Assembly: GCF_002498315.1 (NCBI RefSeq)
Contig: NZ_DAGX01000005.1
Coordinates: forward strand, 104,661-168,660
DNA: 64,000 nucleotides
Reading direction: 5' to 3'
From: Methanofollis sp. UBA420
Lineage (GTDB): Archaea > Halobacteriota > Methanomicrobia > Methanomicrobiales > Methanofollaceae
Positions 26,456 to 35,144 of the stretch are shown piece by piece. The notes under the pieces were generated by a model. That model searched no databases. It had not been told where the DNA came from and saw only the letters and a list, made by a program, of their open reading frames with translations. Within the stretch, counting starts at the first letter, position 1. Each line of letters begins with the position of its first letter. The position numbers and the translations under genes are program-made.

Positions 26456-27085
26456 TCAGGAATGTCTAATTGCGATGTCTGAGAGTACGTTCGCCACGTC
26501 CTCGCACTTGTCGGTGGCGACCTCAAGGTTCTCGTAGATATCCTTGAGTTTGATGATCGTGATGGCGTCGTTGGTGGCGAAGAGGTCCTTGATCGCGTTC
26601 CCGAGCACGACGTCGGCAAGGTTCTCAAGCCGGTTGATCTCGATGCAGTGCTTCTCGACGGTGCGGGGGTCGTCCATCTTCCGGATCAGCCGTACCGCCG
26701 TCTGGACCTCCTGTGTTGAGAGGAGAATGAGCCGCGCCAGTTCTTTCATGACATCGTCGGCCTCGGTGACGCCGTAACCGTACATCTGCTGCGTCGTCCC
26801 GTCGATGTAGTCGAGGATGTCGTCGAGGGCGGTGGCGAGCCGCGAGATCTCCTCGGGTTCCAGGGGGGTGATGAAGGTGAGGTTGAGTTGCTCGTAGACC
26901 TGGTGCGCAATCTCGTCGCCTTTGTGTTCGATCTGCTTCATCTTGTGGCACTGGTTCTGCACGTCGACGTAGTTGTTGACGAGCGCGTTGAGGAGCAGCG
27001 CCCCATCATTGACTGTATCTGCCAGTTTCTCGAACAGGTCGAAAAATGCCTTGTCCTGTGGCACAATCCATTCCTTTAGACCCAC
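26456..27085 (-). CDS. DUF47 / PhoU-like phosphate transport regulator (Pit accessory protein)
   Basis: 209 residues, all alpha. DUF47 family proteins resemble PhoU and pair with PiT permeases, probably to regulate uptake. Visible features are FFDLFEKLADTVNDGA, the metal-binding-type helices KMKQIEHKGDEIAHQVYEQL (E-x2-G-D-E) and ALDDILDYIDGTTQQM (D-x2-D). The GTG at 27085 (VGLKEWIVPQDK) is chosen because the upstream part of the frame is low-complexity and basic. Operon with pitA. Confidence 0.9.
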   Translation of the reverse strand: MGLKEWIVPQDKAFFDLFEKLADTVNDGALLLNALVNNYVDVQNQCHKMKQIEHKGDEIAHQVYEQLNLTFITPLEPEEISRLATALDDILDYIDGTTQQMYGYGVTEADDVMKELARLILLSTQEVQTAVRLIRKMDDPRTVEKHCIEINRLENLADVVLGNAIKDLFATNDAITIIKLKDIYENLEVATDKCEDVANVLSDIAIRHS

Positions 27086-27353
27086 AATACACCCATCTTC
27101 TATCAGTTGCCTTCTGGCAAAAAACCATCCTTCTGTATGGGGATGTCGGCGGTGCCTGTAACGGGATATTCCCCTGGCTTTCCCGGGTTTTTCATGCTGT
27201 AAAACACGAATCATTACCTTTCAGGCCTGTGCCGCAGGGCACCTCGGCCGCGGCGGGGACATGCGGTGCCACGCAGTATGCGCTGGCACTGGAATTTTTC
27301 CGTCATAAACCCGTTTTAGGCCTGAAGTCCCGATATTCTCAGCGATCGGGAGA

Positions 27354-27410
27354 AGAAATGTCAAGAACAGTATTCTTGAGGTAGCACGACCCCTCTCGGG
27401 GTGACATCTC
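27354..27410. other. Candidate structured element (two hairpins closed by an outer stem) in a 520-nt gene-free stretch
   Basis: Between the DUF47 and SnoaL genes (27086-27607) no gene is supportable. Inside it, TCAAGAA-N5-TTCTTGA (27361-27379) and ACCCC-TCTC-GGGGT (27389-27402) are adjacent, and ATGTCA (27358-27363) can pair with TGACAT (27402-27407). A plus-strand frame around 27430-27540 (GLENLSAYGLLATIGEQEM) looks protein-like but has no clear homologue known to me and may be a gene remnant. Confidence 0.35.
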
Positions 27411-27607
27411 CCGGACCGTGTGACCGGAAATGGCCTTGAAAACCTGAGTGCCTACGGCCTCCTCGCGACCATCGGGGAGCAGGAGATGGAGGGCCAGATC
27501 GGGTTCAGGACTGTGGCGTACATCGGCGACATGCGTGAAGAGGGATGTGGACTGGAGGAACCTTGTGTAAACTGGAGATATCTCTTCAACCAGTTGTCTT
27601 TAAGAGA

Positions 27608-28087
27608 CTATTGCCCAACAGCGTTCTCTATAGAATCGACGTCCTCTGGAAAGAGTTCCTTTCCTTTTTCCGTGTATTGGATCACACCCAGTTGTCTGAG
27701 GAAATCCAGATCGCTATCGATTTCCCATCCCTCTGCAAGTTTGCCGTTCGCGATCCGCCAGATGAACACCATCTGCATTGTTACCCTGTTGCCGGTAGGA
27801 GGCAATGTGACGCCGAACAGATTCCATTTGCCCGTATGGGTCCCGGTAGCTCTCACACAGACCCATACCCTGTCCCCTTCGGCAATCATATCTTCGATCT
27901 TCTCATGCCAGTCAGGGAAACCTTCGAAGGCGAGTTGAAAAAGTTGTCTGAAACTTTCCAGACCTCGCTGCTGATGAGTGTGGTCGATATAATCCGGTGC
28001 CACCAGATCCCCGAACAGATCCAGATTTCGCGTATTATAGGCATCGATAAACCTTCGGACAAGCGCCTTATTCTCTTCCGACGACAT
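27608..28087 (-). CDS. SnoaL-like polyketide cyclase / ester cyclase family protein
   Basis: 159-residue protein of the NTF2-like cone fold. Family markers are LVRRFIDAYNTRNLDLFGDLVAPDYIDH, FQLAFEGFPDWHEKIEDMIAEGDRV and the late MVFIWRIANGKLAEGWEIDSDLDFLRQLG. Known relatives cyclise polyketides, but most homologues have no known substrate, so no reaction is assigned. It stands alone next to an AT-rich foreign-looking gene. Confidence 0.85.
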   Translation of the reverse strand: MSSEENKALVRRFIDAYNTRNLDLFGDLVAPDYIDHTHQQRGLESFRQLFQLAFEGFPDWHEKIEDMIAEGDRVWVCVRATGTHTGKWNLFGVTLPPTGNRVTMQMVFIWRIANGKLAEGWEIDSDLDFLRQLGVIQYTEKGKELFPEDVDSIENAVGQ

Positions 28088-28353
28088 GGAACATTGCCTC
28101 TCCTTGAATATTTATTTCCTATTTAAAAGGTGCCGTCTTGTCGAGCGTCTATTTTTCCCGCCAGGCAGCCGTGCGCCTTCGCTCTCTCACCTTTTCGAAC
28201 TCGAGATCTGCCTCGAAAGCCTCAATCCCCGCGAGCGCATGTTCCTATCTTCCTAAGACCTCCAATTGCCGATGCAGGATCATCGGAGTGCCTGTACAAA
28301 TGTGCGATCTTATTTTTCTCAGCCCGTGATGGGGGGTTATGGGATCATAATTA

Positions 28354-29772
28354 TTATTCGATCTTACATTCAACAAGTTTCTTAATAATTTCATCTTTTG
28401 GAGAAGTCCAATCAATAGCATCTATCGTTTCCATCCACCATGTATGTAGTGATATACAGCAGTAAAAACTTCGAATCGCTTCAAACTCGTTAATTTGGAT
28501 TTTACTTCGATGTGAAATCGCATTTCGATATTCTCTTAATTCATTGAAATTCGCTAATTTACTCTCTGGAAAAATTGTTATTCGTCCATCTTTTTGTAAA
28601 TGGCGCATCAATATTTCCCTTAAGTTATAATCTTCTACTTTGCTATATTGAATTGCTTTTGTGATTATTTTGAGGACTTGTTCATTGATTTTCTCACTTG
28701 GTTCTTTACCTATCTGAGTTGAAGTTTCTTTAATCTCTCTAAATAATCTATCAATGTTTGCATTATTAGATTCACTGTTTGCCTTACTTGACTCCTTTTG
28801 TGGATTAACTGTTTCCTGAACATTTTCTTGGATATAATAGAATAACTCGCCCATAGGCATTTTTCTATTCAATTCTTGTCTGAATAATGTTTCAAAAATT
28901 TGAATCAAAAGACTTTCTGTAAAAATACCTAGCGTATTGACACAATGGGAATAACTTCCTTGGTTAAATTCTGAGATGGCGATACTAATTTTTTCCTGTA
29001 ATTCCTTGGAGGACACAATTTGTCTGAAGTTCGGTTCAAGATAGGGGACATACACAGAGAAAGCTACTTCTGATGGGGAGAAAAATCTTGAAATTTTTGT
29101 TTGTTCTATATGGTTTAATTCATTAAAAAACCTGACCATAATTTCAATTGACTCTTTACCTGTAGAATAGATTGTTAATTCGAGATAATCCCTTTCGATA
29201 ATACAGTGGTGGTTTAGGAAGAGAAATATACTGCCATCATTGGCCATAGGGATAAATTGATCAAAAATAATTTCTTCATTAAATATCTTAAATGCTTTTT
29301 GAAAATCTTTTTTAATTGTATCGTGGTTTAGTTTCAGAATAATTTCCATATCATCGGGACGAATAACTCTTTCTATTGTTTTTTTAACGGTTTCATTATC
29401 TTTTTGTTGGATGTAGTAAAAAAGTGAAAATATAAAACTCACTCTTATAAATTGGTTAGTTGAGAATTTTTCGTGGCGTAATCCATGTGGAGCCGTTCTA
29501 TACCATTTTTCCACAATTTTTTGGATCTCATTATCCATACAATTTTCTTTAAAATATTTATAAAATCCATTTAAATTTAGGGTGGTATTAATCCCCCAAA
29601 TCCCAACTTTTGCTGGTCCTTTTAAATATTCGATTATAGTATCAATTTCGGATTGGGGAAGAAATTTTGCGATATCATATTTATCTACATCCGGTTGACA
29701 ATAGTGCATTGGCGATTCGTCTCTAATTATTTCCTCGAGCATTTTTAATTGGACATCAGTATTTCTATCCAT
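28354..29772 (-). CDS. AT-rich orphan protein with HEPN-like RxxxxH motif
   Basis: 472 residues, no family recognised over most of its length. Base composition is strongly AT-rich and lysine, asparagine and isoleucine codons dominate, unlike every neighbour, which indicates lateral transfer. Near the C-terminus LREYRNAISHRSK contains R-N-A-I-S-H (about residues 416-421), the R-x4-H pattern of HEPN RNase/toxin domains, within a helical context like that of DUF4145/Abi-type C-termini. A low-complexity linker (KESSKANSESNNANID) separates it from the N-terminal region. The ATG at 29772 has GGAG 8 nt upstream; a TATA box lies at 29804-29813. A role in phage defence is a hypothesis only. Confidence 0.8.
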   Translation of the reverse strand: MDRNTDVQLKMLEEIIRDESPMHYCQPDVDKYDIAKFLPQSEIDTIIEYLKGPAKVGIWGINTTLNLNGFYKYFKENCMDNEIQKIVEKWYRTAPHGLRHEKFSTNQFIRVSFIFSLFYYIQQKDNETVKKTIERVIRPDDMEIILKLNHDTIKKDFQKAFKIFNEEIIFDQFIPMANDGSIFLFLNHHCIIERDYLELTIYSTGKESIEIMVRFFNELNHIEQTKISRFFSPSEVAFSVYVPYLEPNFRQIVSSKELQEKISIAISEFNQGSYSHCVNTLGIFTESLLIQIFETLFRQELNRKMPMGELFYYIQENVQETVNPQKESSKANSESNNANIDRLFREIKETSTQIGKEPSEKINEQVLKIITKAIQYSKVEDYNLREILMRHLQKDGRITIFPESKLANFNELREYRNAISHRSKIQINEFEAIRSFYCCISLHTWWMETIDAIDWTSPKDEIIKKLVECKIE

Positions 29773-29803
29773 AGGCAATACTCCATTGTATTTCCAAACC
29801 AAT

Positions 29804-29813
29804 AATATATATG
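29804..29813 (-). promoter_or_regulatory. TATA box of the AT-rich orphan gene
   Basis: ATATATATTA on the minus strand, about 35 nt before the ATG at 29772. Confidence 0.45.
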
Positions 29814-30141
29814 GTGCGTAATAGACCTGTCGATATCATCACCGTTCTTTTTAAAACGTCATCCTTAAACCCTCCAGGCCTTCATTGCACATCAAAAATG
29901 TACTATTCTAAGGAATAAATCTCAGATTGTTTGGAATGTCTCGATTAATTTGGAAATTCACTCGATGGTGCTTCACTTCAGACGTGGTAAGTATCTGCAT
30001 GTGTCACGACACACCCTGCCTTTCACTCTCTCTGGCCTTCTCAGCAGTCCCGCTCTCTCCCCCGCGATGCAGTAACCCCCTTCACTAAAACCTCTGACCA
30101 CCTCTGTATGATCACCAGAGTGTCCACACAAATCGTAAGTG

Positions 30142-30156
30142 TGCGTACCGTACGCA
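30142..30156. promoter_or_regulatory. Perfect palindrome TGCGTAC-C-GTACGCA, candidate operator
   Basis: Seven-base perfect inverted repeat around one base, about 50 nt upstream of a relic ribbon-helix-helix frame. Short palindromes of this kind are typical operators for RHH dimers. The rest of the 586-nt gene-free stretch 29773-30358 shows only the RHH relic. Confidence 0.45.
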
Positions 30157-30194
30157 ACAAACAGGAAACAAGAGATAGAGAAAATGCCATATGA

Positions 30195-30377
30195 TCCTCA
30201 AAAACCCGCATCCGGCGACGCCTGCACATCGCCGTCTCCCCGGAAGTCCACGACCACTTGAAAAACCGCGTCGGCAATATCAGCAGATTCCTCGATGCAT
30301 TAACACGAGAGACTATTCCAGATTCGATCTGCAATAGTTATTTTCACAAAAACAGAGATGGACCGAGCGGGAATTGA
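30195..30377 (+). pseudogene. Relic ribbon-helix-helix (CopG/Arc-like) reading frame
   Basis: The frame encodes RRRLHIAVSPEVHDHLKNRV followed by GNISRFLDALTRETIPD, a beta strand plus two helices as in RHH DNA-binding antitoxins and regulators. A stop codon lies six codons before the arginines and no start codon is available in frame; an ATG at 30184 in a shifted frame gives MPYDPQKPASG, so a one-base frameshift may have broken the gene. The frame runs on into the tRNA-Ala gene before stopping. No toxin partner is seen. Confidence 0.4.
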
Positions 30378-30430
30378 ACCCGCGGCCTCTTCCATGCCAA
30401 GGAAGCGATCTTCCCCTGATCTATCGGCCC
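30359..30430 (-). tRNA. tRNA-Ala (anticodon GGC), copy 1
   Basis: Acceptor GGGCCGA/TCGGTCC (one G-T pair), anticodon stem CTTCC/GGAAG around TTGGCAT with GGC, T arm GCGGGTTCAATTCCCGC, discriminator A. Identical over all 72 nt to the copy at 33088-33159. Confidence 0.94.
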
Positions 30431-30609
30431 AGTGCTACCTCATATTGTTGAACGTGATCCCATAATAAAGATTGGGCCAGGCTACTCCCCTAACCCTCCC
30501 TCATACGGTCCTGGAGGCGGGAGAGCACGCGGTCCCGCGCATCATCCCTGTCCGGTGCCCACCCCCTCCCGACCATACCTTCAATTGCGCACAATGAAAA
30601 ACTCTACCT

Positions 30610-31212
30610 ATGCCGATTTCCGGCCCTTTTCGAGGGCACCCTGCGGTTGATGAAGAGGAACCCGTCCATGAGACCGGTGCAGGAGGCGAGGTCTACAGAA
30701 GGCTGAACCGGAAGTGCATGGTCTCGATGTACATCGGGCATGCCATCTCATACGCCGTACTCCTGGCGGGTTATCTCCTCCTGACGACCTTTTCGCAGGA
30801 ATTCCTGGGCCCGTACTACGGTCCAGTTCAATACGCCGCTCTGGTGGTCCTCGCGGTCGCCCTGCTCTATAGCGCGGCGGCCCCGCCGGTCTACTACGCC
30901 CGGTACAGGTACCAGATCACCGAGGACAGAGTGGATGTCCGCTGCGGAGTCCTCGTGATACGGCACATCCTGGTGCCGATCGAACGGGTGCACCAGGTGG
31001 AAGTCTCCCGCGGCCCGATCAACACCCTGCTCGGTCTTGCGGATGTCACCATCACCACCGCAGGCGGGGATGCGACCATCGAATACCTGGAGATCGAGGA
31101 GGCGGAGAAGGTCGCAGACCTGCTCAACAAACTGATCGGTCGCATGCTCCAGGACAGGATCAAAACGCCCCCAGCCCCCGCTACCGCCACCGCCGGGCCT
31201 GCGGATGAGTGA
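30610..31212 (+). CDS. YdbS-like membrane protein with a bacterial PH (bPH2) domain
   Basis: 200 residues. Two membrane helices (about 40-62 and 74-98) are followed by a bPH2 domain (about 100-180) with RYQITEDRVDVRCGVLVIRHILVPIERVHQVEVSRGPI and LGLADVTITTAGG, which matches YdbS. In Bacillus subtilis YdbS and YdbT act together in resistance to a bacteriocin; the archaeal role is unknown. The stop overlaps the start of the next gene (ATGAGTGA), so the two are translationally coupled. Confidence 0.85.
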   Translation: MPISGPFRGHPAVDEEEPVHETGAGGEVYRRLNRKCMVSMYIGHAISYAVLLAGYLLLTTFSQEFLGPYYGPVQYAALVVLAVALLYSAAAPPVYYARYRYQITEDRVDVRCGVLVIRHILVPIERVHQVEVSRGPINTLLGLADVTITTAGGDATIEYLEIEEAEKVADLLNKLIGRMLQDRIKTPPAPATATAGPADE

Positions 31213-32887
31213 GTGGAGAGCAGATCTGGAGGAAAATAGAGTGGAGAATCAAAACGGGCTACACCCGACCGGAACAGACGCGGAATCATCCTCTATCGAC
31301 CAGACCGCCAACGGTCGGCAGTGCGAAAAGGACTTCCCCGACGCGGATGAGGAACGCGCCGCCCCACAGGCACCTCCGTGTTCAGAGGAAAGGAGCATGG
31401 CCGGCGAAAAATTCAGGTGTCACCCCAGCATTATCGTGGAAAATTCGGCCAGGACGTTCTTCTCAATAGTGATCTTGCTGATTTTCCTCGGTGCATGGAT
31501 CGACAGCACCGCCGTCCGGGGTATACTCGCGCTCTCTCCTATCGCCCTCCTACTCTTCTACTCCAGGCAGTGGAAGAGGACGACCATCCAATTTAATGAG
31601 ACAGATGTCGTGGTCGAGAGGGACACCCTCTTTCAGATGAAAAAGACCCTCCCCTACACAAAGATGGCATCGGTCAACGTGAACCGGGACATCGCAAACA
31701 GGGTGTTTGGGACATCGAAGGTGCTGATCAACATCAACTCCGGGGCCAGCGCCACGACCCCGGAAGCGGTCCTGACGTTCAGGCAGGACGTGGCTGAGAG
31801 GCTGAGGTCCGAGATGTCGCAGCGCCTCTACGACCATGCGATCTCCCCGGATGAGGAGGAGACGATCGAGTCCCTGGCAACGTTCACTCCGCTGGACGTA
31901 ATTATACATGGACTCTTCAGCGTCTCGACCTACCAGACCATACTGGGCTCGATGTTCCTGGCCTACTCGGTCTTTGAACTCTACCTCTCCATGGTAACTG
32001 AGGTCGAGTTGGGTGCGGGGGCGATGGTCTCTCTCGTGATGTTCGTCACAGTCCAGATCATGCCATCGGTCTCGCTGATGTTCCGGTACTACAACTACAA
32101 GGTCTACCGCCGGGGCGACACGATCTATCTCCAGCATGGTCTGATCAGGACCTACAGGACCTCTTTCAGTGTCTCACGGATCAACGCCGTCCGCGTCAAG
32201 AGCACGCTCGCCGCCAGGATTCTGGGGCGGTCGTGCATCGAAGCCGAGGTGGTGGGACTGGCCTCGGAGAGTGACGACAGTTCGCGCCCTGTCCTCTGCC
32301 TGCTCAAAGACGATGCGACCCAGCAGAGAGTCTTCCGGGAACTGGTGCCGGAGTTCGTCTATGAACGCGATCCAGAGAGACAGCCGGAAGGCGCAAAGAG
32401 TGTGCTCCAGATACGGGCGGTCGTCGCGTCCCTGGTGCTGGCGGCGGTGATGTGCATCCCATCACTCTACGTCTCCCCCGAGGCCGCCGCCCTTTCCGGG
32501 ATCACCGGCATCCCGGGCGTGGTCGTGCAGTGCATGCTGCCCCTGGGTACGGCGCTGGCAGTCCTTGCGACACTCTATGCCGCGCACGTCTCCTTCAGGG
32601 TCACGGAGTTTGACGCCGGTGAAAACCTCTTCACGTTCGTGAACGGCGCCGTCGACCGCGAGACCGCGGTCATGAACTATGATAAGGTGCAGATGATCTG
32701 GATCGCAAAGGGCCCGATCGCCAGAGTGTTCGGTGTCTCCCGGGGGAGCGTGTATATGCTCTCTTCTACCGGGAGTTCGAGCATCACTTCAGGGTATTTT
32801 CCCGAGGGCCACCTCAACAGGCTAAACGAGATCGTGATGGACCGTATCGCCAGCGGAAGGTATGATTACCGGCTGAACAGTGTCTGA
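31205..32887 (+). CDS. YdbT-like membrane protein with repeated bPH2 domains
   Basis: 560 residues. A hydrophilic acidic N-terminus (1-70) precedes three membrane-helix/bPH2 units. PH units are visible at IQFNETDVVVERDTLFQMKKTLPYTKMASV (about 130-200), KVYRRGDTIYLQHGLIRTYRTSFSVSRINAV (about 300-370) and SFRVTEFDAGENLFTFVNGAVDRETAVM (about 460-540), each behind a hydrophobic pair. This is the YdbT architecture and the partner of the upstream gene. Function in archaea unknown; a membrane stress or envelope role is inferred from the bacterial pair. Confidence 0.85.
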   Translation: MSEWRADLEENRVENQNGLHPTGTDAESSSIDQTANGRQCEKDFPDADEERAAPQAPPCSEERSMAGEKFRCHPSIIVENSARTFFSIVILLIFLGAWIDSTAVRGILALSPIALLLFYSRQWKRTTIQFNETDVVVERDTLFQMKKTLPYTKMASVNVNRDIANRVFGTSKVLININSGASATTPEAVLTFRQDVAERLRSEMSQRLYDHAISPDEEETIESLATFTPLDVIIHGLFSVSTYQTILGSMFLAYSVFELYLSMVTEVELGAGAMVSLVMFVTVQIMPSVSLMFRYYNYKVYRRGDTIYLQHGLIRTYRTSFSVSRINAVRVKSTLAARILGRSCIEAEVVGLASESDDSSRPVLCLLKDDATQQRVFRELVPEFVYERDPERQPEGAKSVLQIRAVVASLVLAAVMCIPSLYVSPEAAALSGITGIPGVVVQCMLPLGTALAVLATLYAAHVSFRVTEFDAGENLFTFVNGAVDRETAVMNYDKVQMIWIAKGPIARVFGVSRGSVYMLSSTGSSSITSGYFPEGHLNRLNEIVMDRIASGRYDYRLNSV

Positions 32888-33087
32888 CCTGACCGTAAGC
32901 CTCCTCCCCCCAATGAGTGCCTGTGGGCGAGAATCCGTGTCCGGACATGGGGGAAGAGGACTCTTTTTCTCTTTTACCCGAATTGCCGAAACATTACCGC
33001 GCAAGGGCGCGTGAAACGGATAAATGTCCGGACCCAGGAATTCATTCCAACGATGAATCCCACAATGGCGTTCTTTTTAAAAACGAG

Positions 33088-33159
33088 TGGACCGAGCGGG
33101 AATTGAACCCGCGGCCTCTTCCATGCCAAGGAAGCGATCTTCCCCTGATCTATCGGCCC
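33088..33159 (-). tRNA. tRNA-Ala (anticodon GGC), copy 2
   Basis: Identical to the copy at 30359-30430, with the same acceptor, anticodon and T arm. The sequence just upstream of both (GCTACC and a TTGGGCC block about 45 nt away) is also similar, so the duplicated segment includes the promoter region. Confidence 0.94.
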
Positions 33160-33221
33160 GATGCTACCCTACGATATTGAATGCCATCAGATAAATGGAT
33201 TTGGGCCGGGGCCCCCGCTGC

Positions 33222-34352
33222 TCATGCGGATTGTGCCCTCTCAGCAAGATCTGCGAGGACGCGCGCCCGGGCCTTCGCCATGTCTGTGTGCCCGACCGCC
33301 TGCCCGTGCCGCATGACCGGTTTGAGGAGCGGTACCGCCCCTTCGGGTGCGTGCGCGCCCGTCGGCAGGATCACCCTGGCGCCGCCGGGGAGGAGGTAGA
33401 CCTGCTTGACCCCGCTCCACTTCCCGCGTTTCGCGCAACTCTTCCCCTCGATCTCGACAATGTCCAGGGAGAAGTCGATCACCGGCGCATTGGCGATCGC
33501 CCCGCCGACACCGAAGGCGTCCACCAGGTCGCGGTAGGCGCGGATGTCCTCCCGGGTGACCCCACCGGAGAGGAAGATGCCGACGTCCTCGTGGACGTGA
33601 CTGTCGAGTTCCCAGCGCACCTCTTCGAGGATCGCACGCATGTTCCCCCGGCGCGACCGCGGCGTGTCCAGGCGGACCGCCCCGGTAAACCCGAGTTCTG
33701 CCGCCTTCAGGCACTCCTCCTTCTCGTCGCCGAAGGTGTCGCAGAGCATCAGGCGCGGCACATCCGGGGCCGAGTGACGGTCGAAGGCGGTCCATGCTTC
33801 TTCGGGTGTGGCATGGCACATCACGAAGGCGTGCGGCATTGTCCCGACGATCGGCATACCTTCAGGTGCCGTGGTGTTCGAGACACCGTCGACACCGCCT
33901 ATCCAGGCCGAGCGCTCGATCATCTGTGCGATCGCCGGGTGCTGCCGGCGCGACCCGAAGGAATAGACCTTACAGTCACCCGCCGCTTCCTTGACATGGG
34001 CGGCGGCGGTGGCGATCCCCGAGGCGTGACAGAGGAAGCCGAGGAGGGCCGTCTCGTACCGCCCGAAGTCGCGGTACCGCCCGGTGATCCGCATCACCGG
34101 TTCGCGCGGGAGAAACACACTCCCCTCAGGCATGGCTTCGACGTCCACCGGCACCCCTTCGAGGAGGGCGACGGCATCGTCAAGGCCGCAGAAGACCCCC
34201 CGGTCGTACGGCATCCCGACGGTTGTGACCTCCATCGTCACCAGCGGATTCTTCCCCTCCTTTGCAAGGACCTCCTCGCACCTGGCGAAGTAGATGTCCG
34301 TGCACTCCCCCCGGGCAATCGTGTCGTCATCGACGATATGGAATCTGCTCAT
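33222..34352 (-). CDS. Nicotinate phosphoribosyltransferase
   Basis: Joins nicotinate and PRPP to give nicotinate mononucleotide in NAD salvage. 376 residues, the archaeal short type. Present are YSFGSRRQHPAIAQMIERSA (the conserved G-S-R-R/K substrate region), GTMPHAFVM, LCDTFGDEKEE, VRLDTPRSRRGN, and FLSGGVTREDI/GVGGAIANAP at the end of the barrel. A C-terminal segment with K-R-G-K-W-S is typical of the subfamily. The frame extends upstream to 34487, but the ATG at 34352 with GGGATAGAG before it starts the conserved protein. Quinolinate phosphoribosyltransferase is related but lacks this pattern. Confidence 0.9.
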   Translation of the reverse strand: MSRFHIVDDDTIARGECTDIYFARCEEVLAKEGKNPLVTMEVTTVGMPYDRGVFCGLDDAVALLEGVPVDVEAMPEGSVFLPREPVMRITGRYRDFGRYETALLGFLCHASGIATAAAHVKEAAGDCKVYSFGSRRQHPAIAQMIERSAWIGGVDGVSNTTAPEGMPIVGTMPHAFVMCHATPEEAWTAFDRHSAPDVPRLMLCDTFGDEKEECLKAAELGFTGAVRLDTPRSRRGNMRAILEEVRWELDSHVHEDVGIFLSGGVTREDIRAYRDLVDAFGVGGAIANAPVIDFSLDIVEIEGKSCAKRGKWSGVKQVYLLPGGARVILPTGAHAPEGAVPLLKPVMRHGQAVGHTDMAKARARVLADLAERAQSA

Positions 34353-34464
34353 CTCTATCCCGGCATCAGCGTATGGCAGGACAAGGGTAAAAAGATGGGT
34401 TTTACTCCTCAGGGATCCCTCTATACATGATGGCAGGCATGCACACAGGGCGGAGGGGACAGTG

Positions 34465-35142
34465 ATGCTCGGGATCATCGGCGGCACCAGTCTTCTCTAC
34501 TGCAACCTCCCGAGACTCGAAAAAAGGACTGTCTGGACACCATATGGCCCGGCAGAGGTGATGGCAGGGGATATCGCCATCATGCTCCGCCACCAGGGGG
34601 GGAGGCCGCCGCACCGGATCAACTACCGGGCAGAGGCCGCGGCTCTTGCACTCTCCGGCGTGGACAGGATCGTCTCTTTCGGCTCGGTCGGTTCCCTGAA
34701 GGCGGAGATCCCGCCCGGGACAGTGGTTATTCCGACAGACTACCTCAGCCTCACCGATATCCCGTCCTTCCATGATCATGCCATCGAGCATGTGATGCCT
34801 GCCCTCGACGAGGGCCTTGTCCGGAAACTTTCGGAGGCCATTCCCACGGCGCAGGTCGGCGGAGTGTACGCCCAGACGCGGGGGCCACGGATCGAGACAG
34901 TGGCGGAGGTGCGCGGCCTTGCAAAGGTCGCCGACGTCGTCGGCATGACGGTCGCAAGCGAGGCGACCCTGGCACGAGAACTCGGCATCCCGGTCGCCGC
35001 TGTCTGCACCGTGGACAACTATGCGAATGGATTATCTGACGAGGTGCTGACCTACGAACACATCCTCGCCACCTCGAAGAAATACGCGCACAGGACCGAG
35101 GATCTGGTCGAATCGATTGTGCGGGTTTGTGGAAGTGACTGA
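34465..35142 (+). CDS. S-methyl-5'-thioinosine phosphorylase (MTA phosphorylase family)
   Basis: Purine nucleoside phosphorylase-fold enzyme of 225 residues. MLGIIGGTSLL is the family phosphate-binding start, YGPAEV and RHQGGRPPHRINYRAE the conserved substrate segments, and YAQTRGPRIETVAEV / VVGMTVASEATLARELG the phosphorylase signature. The ATG at 34465 follows GGAGGGG by 6 nt. The next gene, 2 nt downstream, is a 5'-deoxyadenosine/MTA deaminase. In Methanocaldococcus the same pair turns methylthioadenosine into methylthioinosine and then hypoxanthine plus methylthioribose-1-phosphate, so the inosine-specific activity is inferred from context. Confidence 0.88.
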   Translation: MLGIIGGTSLLYCNLPRLEKRTVWTPYGPAEVMAGDIAIMLRHQGGRPPHRINYRAEAAALALSGVDRIVSFGSVGSLKAEIPPGTVVIPTDYLSLTDIPSFHDHAIEHVMPALDEGLVRKLSEAIPTAQVGGVYAQTRGPRIETVAEVRGLAKVADVVGMTVASEATLARELGIPVAAVCTVDNYANGLSDEVLTYEHILATSKKYAHRTEDLVESIVRVCGSD

Positions 35143-35144
35143 TT

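Noticed and set aside
28088..30358. Integrated element with integrase and attachment sites around the AT-rich gene
   Set aside because: No integrase or transposase and no second copy of a tRNA-Ala 3' end on the left side were seen; lateral transfer is supported by composition only.
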